Source: Onchidella celtica (lineage: Eukaryota; Mollusca; Gastropoda; Systellommatophora; Onchidiidae). Taken from it: a stretch of DNA of 64,000 nucleotides. Every line of letters starts with the position of its first letter. Position 1 is the first letter of the stretch. The stretch is from NCBI GenBank assembly GCA_963931925.1, contig OZ007579.1, positions 38,849,457 to 38,913,456 of the forward strand, in the 5' to 3' direction. A program made the position numbers and the translations under genes. Under the pieces are notes generated by a model. That model did not search any database. It was given only the letters and a program-made list of their open reading frames with translations, and was not told where the DNA came from. This document shows, one piece after another, positions 56,786-64,000 of the stretch.

Positions 56786-57976
56786 TGTCACAAATCCCAG
56801 ACTGGGAGATGTAATAGTTTATGACAGGACGACAATCACGAACAAACAAGTTTAACACTTAACAAAACAATCCATCAGACTCACACATTTATTAAACCTA
56901 ATTATACATATAATAGCGCAATTACATACATTATATCATTGAAATGAACTGCCGTACAACGGCCTTATTCTCACACACACTCTCCCTCGGATCCACAATC
57001 CGGTAGTTACTCCTAAAGGCACTTCGGCCTCAGCCTCTCCCCTCAGGGTCTTAATAGTACATTAATGATTCACTGGCACCGCAGTCTCTCAGTATCCCCT
57101 TTCTATTGTCATACACCTTAATATTCCACTCGCATCTCCACAGGGCAATAACACATTATTATTTCCATAGCCATCAACATGGCAACAACATAGTATCAGT
57201 TCACTAGCCTATCAACATGGCAACAATATAGTATCTCATTCACTCTCATATCTACGTCCCTGTCCGTGGCCTGACTGCCACGACTTTATGTGCCTCTACT
57301 GTCCTGCACTGACAGCCTCACTTCTGGCCTATGTGTGGCCTCCGGCCCTATGCTGGCCTATCCCCTGTGCTCCTCGAGGTGGCTCTGCGGCCCGTCCCCG
57401 ACACCTACAAGAATAACATTACATTGGTATAATACCCTACCATTTCTATTCACTCCACCTCTCCTTACAACCCATGAAACGTACACACACTAGTTCACCT
57501 TTCACTCACCGCACATCTTACGGTAACACACTTCCATCGGAGTACACACTACTCACTCGCGCTACAAATCCATGAACTCACTTTCATCTATCGCTCGTGG
57601 CGCACATTGCTATATCCAATATCAAGGACTTCCACATTCCTCACATATACTTATTCACATCATGGTAATAGACGAATATAATATAATACATCAATCATAA
57701 TAATCAATCAACGTTCTACATACCAGTCATAACTGGAAAGACTCTCACTAGTCTTCTCGACTGCTTCCCTTTATGTCCGCCCGATGGGCTTTTATTCACA
57801 GGTCCGATCCCTAGGACCTTCTAACTTGCAGTGATAGTAATACCGCGCTTTCGCCTCATTCAGACCCCGCCCCCACTCATGACATGCACGACTTTTCTTC
57901 CCTGTCTCCGTGCGTTAATTTTACTCTCCTCCTTTCCCCCCGTAATTATTAACTATCGCTCACTCCACTCGTGACA
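56786..57976 (-). repeat. Element C 3' LTR
   Basis: About 1,191 bases from TGTCACGAG to TTTGTGACA, with inverted TGTCAC/GTGACA ends. AATAAA (minus) lies at about 56893. The inner boundary is set by the polypurine tract; the outer one by the inverted end only, because the second LTR is outside the window. Confidence 0.75.
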
Positions 57977-58329
57977 TCATCCCCCACCCCAAAAAAATTA
58001 ATGCAATTAATTTCAAATCGCATCAAGATGACTGTCAACGAGTGAGCCTGAGCAATACCTACATTAAAAATGACCTACCAGTTCCCCTAGTATATAGAAT
58101 ACCGAAATCAGGGGAAAATATGGGGATCAATATGGCCTGCAATATGCATATATGTGTCACATCATGAATAGCTAACTAACCACAATACTTAATACAGAAT
58201 CAAAAACCATTCAACCTATCAACCATTCTTCATATCATATTTATAATGTCAATATTTTAAAGTCGACTTATTCACACAGATCCTGTCAATGTTCCTGTCC
58301 TCAGATGTATAAGCTGCTGAACTCCTGCC
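57977..58329 (-). other. Element C polypurine tract and 3' untranslated part
   Basis: GGGGTGGGGGA (minus, 57990-57980) is nearly the same tract as in element A, supporting their kinship. Confidence 0.8.
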
Positions 58330-61300
58330 CTAGGCTCGACTAAGGTAGTCGGCGATATGATTGCTGGTTCCTGGAATTGGTTGAATAACGAAGGTATACG
58401 GCTGCAAAGCCAATGCCCATCTAGACAAGCGTGGGCTGGACGAACGATTCTTCGACAAAAATGTCAGTGGCTTGTGGTCTGTCTGGATACAAAATTCTCG
58501 TCCCATGAGATAACGTCCTAGTTTCTGGACGGACCAGACAATGGCAAGACACTCACGCTCTATCACAGAATACTTTCTTTCTCTCTGCAATAACTTCCTA
58601 CTGACATAACATACAGGATGGAGACATTCGTTCTTCTCCTGTAGAAGACAAGCGCCGACACCAGAGTCCGACGCATCCGTTCTGAGGATAAAATTAGATC
58701 GAAAATCGGGTAATATCAGAATGGGTGACGATGATAATGCTGTCACCAAATTATCAAATGATGTCTGACATTCAGACGTCCACTGGACCTTATCGGGTTG
58801 TCCCTTCTTAGTAAGGTCAGTAAGAGAAGACGACAAGGAGGAAAAATTTGGAATGAACTTTCTGTAATAATTTAAAATTCCCACTAAGCTTCTGACTTGT
58901 TTCTTTGTTTTTTGGATTTGCAACCCTACTAACTTGTCAATTTTTGTTTCTTCAGGTCTCTGAACACCTCTACCCACAATATGTCCTAAGAATACTATCT
59001 CTGGACATGCCAAATCCATCTTTGCGGGTTTAGCAGTTAACCCAAAATGACGTAATCGTTGAAAAATTACTGTTAGTGTCTGAATATGATCAGACCATGT
59101 CGACGTATGGCATGCTATATCGTCAAAGAATGACACGACATTAGGTATGTCCTTCAACACTAGTCTCATTAATCGTGCAAACGTCGCTGGCGCGTTTACC
59201 AACCCAAATGGCATGACCTTAAATTGGAATAATCCAATGGGCGTTTGGAACGCCGTGTATTGTTTAGACTCCTCAGTAAGCGGAATTTCCCAATACCCTT
59301 TCGTCAAATCTATCTTGGAAAACCACGTGGACCCGGCCAATGAAGCTATTAATTCCTCCTGAAACGGGATAGGCTCCCTATCGCCTACCGTAATAGTGTT
59401 CAATCTTCGAAAATCAATACAGAACCGCACCGATCCATCAAGTTTTTTCACGAGGACGATGGGTGATGAATACGGCGATGTTGATGGTTCTATCACATCT
59501 AACTTCAACATTGACTCAACTTCCTTTATGACTCTATCTCTCGAAGAAAAAGGCAGCGGATACGGTCTAAGAAATACTGGCTTATCGGAAGTCAACTTTA
59601 TTTGGTGCTGGATCACCGTAGTGCGACCCGGCAAATCCGTAACAACATCCGGAAATGACGCTAACAGGGTCTCAAGTTCCCTACTCCTTGAACTCGTAAG
59701 GTCAGGGTTAATTTTTACGTCCCTGTAACCTTGTGTCGGAGTTAACTCCGGCAATTGAATTTGTAACTCCTCCTGCGCCTCGGTGTCGCTTACGTCACAG
59801 TCCAACTGGTCTACGACCCCCGTACAAGCAATAGAGAAGACAGTCTCCTCTGGTCTTGTCTGTGCACACAGATACTGTGGTCTCTCATAAAATCTCTGTA
59901 GCATGTTAACATGGAAAACCTTACTCGCTCCATCAATGTGGATAGCGTAATCTACCTTTGAAACAACTCGCTCAATAACATAAGGACCTTTCCATGTCAT
60001 CAATAACTTATTGTGGTCCGTAGGTAATAACAACAGAACCTTGTCTCCTGGCTTAAAAATTCTCAGTTTGGAACCTCTATCCTTATAGTCTTTTGCTCTT
60101 TTCGAAGCGATACCAGAAGCTTCTTCTGCTATAGTGCGCGCAGAAGATAGTCTTTCTCTTAAATCAACAAGGTACTGAAACACCGAAATCTGCTCCTCGT
60201 CTCCCGATGATGGCGACGTCATCATGTCCCGAAGAACATCAGTTGGGCCCCTAGGACTACGACCGTACATCATTTCGAACGGCGAGAATCCCGTTGACTC
60301 CTGCCGTACCTCTCTGTACGCGAATAACACTGCAGGGATATATCTATCCCAATCTTTAGGGCGATCAGCAGCTACCTTACGCAGCATCGACTTTAACGTC
60401 GAGTTCAATCTCTCGCACATGCCATTAGCCTGCGGATGATAAGGGGTGGTAGTGATGGGTTGTATACTGAATAAGCGGAACAATTCCTTCATCATCTGCG
60501 ACGTAAATTGCGCGCCCCTATCAGACAGAATTTGCTCTGGTATTCCTACTCTAGCGAAAATTGCAAACAACGCTTCCGCGACTGCCTCAGACGTTATGGT
60601 CCGCAGAGGAACCGCCTCTGGCCATCTCGTAGCATTACATATGACCGTTAAGAAAAATCGATTCCCCCTATCGGTCGCTGGGTGAATGGGGCCAACAAGG
60701 TCTATCGAGACCTTTTTAAACGGTTCCGAGACCGTGGGGATCTTCTGAAGAGGAGCCTGGGGTGTACGACCCTTATGCGTCGTCTTTTGGCACGCACTGC
60801 ACGTCTTACAATAGACCTGCACATCTCTGTGGATCGATGGCCAGTAAAAATTTTTAAGAACCCTTTCTTTGGTTCTAGCTATCCCCATATGACCCGCTAA
60901 TGGGACATCATGTGCCAAATGCAATACTGTTGCGATCAGCAACGCTGGCACAACGACCTGCTTTAAAATGGAGGACACCGTTACATACTTACGGAACAGA
61001 ATGCAGGCCTGAACAAAAAAAGAAGATGACCCGTTCTTATATCTCCTCGTTTTCTCGGTTCGCGCTTCCCCAAAACATGGGTTTAATGATGGGTCCTCCC
61101 TTTGTAGTCTCGCCAAGCGCTCTGGCGTGATATCTAGGTTGACCGCTGGCGTCGCCAAAGGTCTAATCTTATCTTTATCAACTACTCGTCGACGTGTTTC
61201 GACCGCGGCGCAAAAGTCAATACCTTTTGATTGCGACCATGCTTGCACGTTCTCATCGGAAGGGGAAACTACCCGTGATACATTCCCAATGATGAGCTGG

Positions 61301-63042
61301 GCGCCTGGAAAACAACCAACGACTGCTTCGACTTCTCCGCTAAGGAAAGGTGTATCTATCATTATTCTTGCCATGGGTAATTTCTCAATGGCCCCCGAAA
61401 ATTGGATGCACGGGACAGTCTCACCTGTAAGCTGTGAATCCCGAATGCAATCCCTATGCACTCCCACAACGGTAGATCCTGTATCTCGTAAAACCGAGAC
61501 CGGTTCGTCCCCAACAAACCCCGGATAAACCCTAAGACCACCTCCTGTATGACATGAATTTATAACGGGGATCTTTCTCCCACAAGGTAAAACACCGGAA
61601 GATAATAACTTCTCACAACTGGGACACTTAGAATACTGTCCGCCTCCGTTGTCCGATGTAACGCACGCAGCCGCATGATGAAATTTATTTGGGGAACATG
61701 GACTGGAGCTACTGTCCACGTTCGCCGCTATCCTACCTGCAGGGCAGTTCACGCTGATGTGATCTGCTCTTCCGCAGTTCCAACACTTCGCGGCCCTACA
61801 CTCGCGCGAAAAGTGACCCACGCGTCCGCAAGTCCAACACTCCGCTCCCTGTGCTGCCCTAGGCCTGGGTCCCCGTGACCCCTCGCGACCGGAACTAGAG
61901 TCCCTATGCCGTCGGTCGTCGGCAAAGGTCACAACTCGCCCCCGGCCATTACCGCGACCTAGCCCTCCTGCTCGGTCAAACTTACCGGATCCATATGCCG
62001 GTGATTGGTGATAGCCCCTATGCTGCCCCTGGGCTTGCCCACTATAGGCACCACGCTGACGCGACCTGTCCCTAAGTCCTGCCGGCGACCCCTCGGCAAC
62101 GGCGACGTACCCAGCATCTTGGACGTACGCCCTGGCGACTGGTTTGGACGGATGCGCCGTACGGTATGCCTCCGCCAACTTAGACGCCTCCTGCACCGTC
62201 GCGGGTTCGTTCTCTTTCAGGAAAGCCACCAGATCTTTGTGGCACGACGCGTACAGCTGGTCACGGATCATTAAGTCTTTCAGTTTAGCAAAATCCGCGC
62301 CCACATGCGCCAAGTCTACCCAGTTCGCGAAATACTCCGTTAGTCTCGCGACGAAGGCAGCAAAGTCCTCCCTGGTATCTGCACGTGCCCGCCTAAACTG
62401 CTCCCGGAAATATTCCTCGGTACGCGCAAATCGGCGAAGCAGCAAAGCCTTCAGCTTATCGTAATCTTGCACGTCTTCGCGCTGTAGCTCTTTAAAGTAG
62501 GTTAACGCTCGCCCCTGCAATAGAGACGCCAGGTACGTGGCCCATAATTCCTTATTTTCCCCCCATTGCAATTGTGCGTTCAGTTCGAACCTGTAAAGGA
62601 AGGCGTCTATGTCGTCCTTCCGGTCGTCGAACGTAGGGAGCTTAATCCTAACGCCACCCTTATTGTGTACCTGCCGCTCAGCCGTTTCCGCTGGCGTATT
62701 CTTCTTGAGTTCTAACTCCGCAATCTTTACTTGCGCCTCTATCTCCTTTAACCTTATCTCTTGCTCCCTTTCCTTAGCCTGTCTCTCCTGTTGCTGAGCT
62801 TCTAACTCCTTTAACTTAAACTCCCTTTCCTGTTCCTTATCCTTAGCCTCTCTTTCTTGTTGCTGAGCCTTAGCCTCTCTTTCCTCTTCTCTCTGTCGCT
62901 CTTGAGCCTCTTTTTCTCGCTCTCTATCCTTAGCACGCTCATCGCGCAAATCCGCCTGCTGTTCTTTAATCCAGCCGCGTAGCTCCTCTCCCTCCAGGCC
63001 AAGTTCCTTACCCAACTTCATTAGTTGTTGGAGTTCCGCCAT
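58330..63042 (-). CDS. gag-pol: Element C Gag-Pol polyprotein, single frame
   Basis: The 1,570-residue polyprotein has an N-terminal Glu/Arg/Gln/Lys coiled coil (about 25-115), capsid with DAFLYRFELNAQLQWG and LLQGRALTYFKEL (about 145-300), and a SCAN-like half MIRDQLYASCHKDLVAFLKE...EAYRTAHP. Two zinc knuckles CWTCGRVGHFSREC and CWNCGRADHISVNC (about 400-432) and a CPSC pair (about 475) follow. Protease has VLRDTGSTVVG (about 515). Integrase: HDVPLAGHMGIAR...CSACQK (about 715-755), core with SIDLVGPIHP, LSDRGAQFTS and GMCERLNSTLKS (about 780-930), and LLMTWKGPYVIERV (about 1015). Reverse transcriptase: FCIDFRRLNTI, IDLTKGYWEIPL, FFDDIACH (about 1180-1310). RNase H ends DYLSRA. No internal stop separates gag and pol, unlike element A. 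Confidence 0.95.
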   Translation of the reverse strand: MAELQQLMKLGKELGLEGEELRGWIKEQQADLRDERAKDREREKEAQERQREEEREAKAQQQEREAKDKEQEREFKLKELEAQQQERQAKEREQEIRLKEIEAQVKIAELELKKNTPAETAERQVHNKGGVRIKLPTFDDRKDDIDAFLYRFELNAQLQWGENKELWATYLASLLQGRALTYFKELQREDVQDYDKLKALLLRRFARTEEYFREQFRRARADTREDFAAFVARLTEYFANWVDLAHVGADFAKLKDLMIRDQLYASCHKDLVAFLKENEPATVQEASKLAEAYRTAHPSKPVARAYVQDAGYVAVAEGSPAGLRDRSRQRGAYSGQAQGQHRGYHQSPAYGSGKFDRAGGLGRGNGRGRVVTFADDRRHRDSSSGREGSRGPRPRAAQGAECWTCGRVGHFSRECRAAKCWNCGRADHISVNCPAGRIAANVDSSSSPCSPNKFHHAAACVTSDNGGGQYSKCPSCEKLLSSGVLPCGRKIPVINSCHTGGGLRVYPGFVGDEPVSVLRDTGSTVVGVHRDCIRDSQLTGETVPCIQFSGAIEKLPMARIMIDTPFLSGEVEAVVGCFPGAQLIIGNVSRVVSPSDENVQAWSQSKGIDFCAAVETRRRVVDKDKIRPLATPAVNLDITPERLARLQREDPSLNPCFGEARTEKTRRYKNGSSSFFVQACILFRKYVTVSSILKQVVVPALLIATVLHLAHDVPLAGHMGIARTKERVLKNFYWPSIHRDVQVYCKTCSACQKTTHKGRTPQAPLQKIPTVSEPFKKVSIDLVGPIHPATDRGNRFFLTVICNATRWPEAVPLRTITSEAVAEALFAIFARVGIPEQILSDRGAQFTSQMMKELFRLFSIQPITTTPYHPQANGMCERLNSTLKSMLRKVAADRPKDWDRYIPAVLFAYREVRQESTGFSPFEMMYGRSPRGPTDVLRDMMTSPSSGDEEQISVFQYLVDLRERLSSARTIAEEASGIASKRAKDYKDRGSKLRIFKPGDKVLLLLPTDHNKLLMTWKGPYVIERVVSKVDYAIHIDGASKVFHVNMLQRFYERPQYLCAQTRPEETVFSIACTGVVDQLDCDVSDTEAQEELQIQLPELTPTQGYRDVKINPDLTSSRSRELETLLASFPDVVTDLPGRTTVIQHQIKLTSDKPVFLRPYPLPFSSRDRVIKEVESMLKLDVIEPSTSPYSSPIVLVKKLDGSVRFCIDFRRLNTITVGDREPIPFQEELIASLAGSTWFSKIDLTKGYWEIPLTEESKQYTAFQTPIGLFQFKVMPFGLVNAPATFARLMRLVLKDIPNVVSFFDDIACHTSTWSDHIQTLTVIFQRLRHFGLTAKPAKMDLACPEIVFLGHIVGRGVQRPEETKIDKLVGLQIQKTKKQVRSLVGILNYYRKFIPNFSSLSSSLTDLTKKGQPDKVQWTSECQTSFDNLVTALSSSPILILPDFRSNFILRTDASDSGVGACLLQEKNECLHPVCYVSRKLLQRERKYSVIERECLAIVWSVQKLGRYLMGREFCIQTDHKPLTFLSKNRSSSPRLSRWALALQPYTFVIQPIPGTSNHIADYLSRA

Positions 63043-63991
63043 TTCACAGATTTATGGTTATGGTATATATTTAAAAAAAACGGCTAACCTGTCGGTATGA
63101 TAACTAACGACACGTCCAGAGACCTGAGATCACACCAGATATAACAATACCCAATTGTCCCAAATACAATTCAGAAATTTACCTTTACAGCACAACTAAT
63201 TCCATATCTATAAAATGCATAGCACTATTAATTATAAAAGAAAATAGAAATGACAAGAATGAAGAAATACAATAGAAGGACCACAAGTACGTCAAGGACA
63301 ACGAACCAGACTAGGACAAAGCTTCTACAAAAAAAAACTATAATGGAAAAAAAAATGCAACCTACTACGCCGATTACACAACACGGTACGAACGAGAACA
63401 GAGTCTGAAAAAAAAGAACGTATCTATAGATAGGTAGAAAGAGGGTCAAGAGAATACGTCTTCCTGCGGAACAGAGAAGATATCGACGCTACAATCTAAA
63501 CAAAAATACAGGTCCCTACAGAACTGTTCACTGTGATGAACGAAGTTCCAAATTTAGCCCACCTCCCGAAGAGGATAAACTACGCTCACCACAGCAAACC
63601 CGCGCCACCGCCCGTATAATCAATTACGACAAAAACAGCAAAAACAGGGAAACAGACAGATGAAAAGACAGCCCTCAATCCAGGGTACAAAATTTTCACT
63701 TAACTTTCAATTTTTGAAATTTTGAGTAAAACTCCTCCCTTTAATCGGAGCTCTGGCTGCTCGTCTCCTCAGGCTGCACGCACACACTCTGGAAAGTTTA
63801 AATACACATTAATACCTATTCATAGCAATACATGCATCAATACATATTATTATTCATAAACATACATAAATCATATCATCATGAAATTTCCATTCATCCC
63901 ACGAACAAAGACAACAGCACGAATTCCTAGCACAACAGAAAAACAACTAAATATAACGAATACACAATGTCAGAATGACCACAGGTAAACA
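63043..63991 (-). other. Element C leader
   Basis: Non-coding, A-rich on the plus strand. No repeat units like those in the leader of element A were found. Confidence 0.6.
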
Positions 63992-64000
63992 GGACGAGCC
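63992..64000 (-). promoter_or_regulatory. Part of the element C primer binding site (tRNA-Pro type)
   Basis: The last nine bases read GGCTCGTCC on the minus strand, the middle of the tRNA-Pro primer site TGGGGGCTCGTCC seen complete in element B. The first bases and the 5' LTR must follow beyond 64000. Confidence 0.6.

Larger units (their letters stand above)
56786..64000 (-). mobile_element. Element C: Gmr1-type Ty3/gypsy element, 5' LTR beyond the window
   Basis: On the minus strand: leader (63991-63043), one gag-pol frame (63042-58330), 3' untranslated part, a GGGGTGGGGGA tract and a 3' LTR (57976-56786). The window ends inside the probable primer site, so the 5' LTR and target duplication cannot be seen. 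Pol order is protease, integrase, reverse transcriptase, RNase H. No frame break is seen. It lies upstream of, and on the same strand as, the DENND3-like gene. Confidence 0.92.

Noticed and set aside
1..64000. tRNA or rRNA genes, CRISPR arrays, bacterial operons
   Set aside because: No cloverleaf with A and B boxes, no direct-repeat/spacer arrays and no Shine-Dalgarno-led gene series were seen.

Overview
The window looks like intron-rich DNA from a marine invertebrate, most likely a mollusc or another lophotrochozoan. The species cannot be fixed from the sequence. It has spliced exons with GT/AG borders, AT-rich introns full of repeats, and animal LTR retrotransposons. There are no bacterial operons, ribosome binding sites, CRISPR arrays or recognisable rRNA or tRNA genes.

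One host gene crosses most of the window on the minus strand. I could assemble 22 phase-compatible coding exons, from an ATG at 55360 down to 4177 (about 1,059 codons). They match DENND3, a DENN-domain guanine nucleotide exchange factor for Rab12. In order they carry the uDENN region, the DENN core, dDENN, the PH-like linker (PHenn) and the start of the stretch before the WD40 propeller. The WD40 exons are not visible and should lie left of base 1.

Four LTR retrotransposons of the Ty3/gypsy group sit in and beside this gene. Element A (18503-27734) and element D (28060-33120) lie in the intron between exons 11 and 12. Element B (38778-46002) lies in the intron between exons 7 and 8. All three are antisense to the gene. 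Element C (56786 to beyond 64000) lies upstream of the first coding exon, on the gene's own strand. A, B and C encode protease, then integrase, then reverse transcriptase and RNase H. That is the copia-like order known from the Gmr1 lineage of Ty3/gypsy. D has the ordinary order with integrase last. A and D have identical LTR pairs and clear target duplications, so they are recent. B has near-identical LTRs but carries a solo LTR of its own family inside gag and a stop codon in pol. D has two frame breaks. C is one uninterrupted 1,570-codon frame.

Smaller elements fill the remaining introns: a degenerate LINE RNase H fragment (1330-2270), a broken repeat-type reading frame (2360-3110), several short inverted-repeat DNA elements (about 13.3, 15.2-16.4, 33.1-34.8, 36.5 and 37.8 kb), a dispersed repeat family with a hammerhead-like core motif (5.2, 7.8 and 12.3 kb), and minisatellites and microsatellites.
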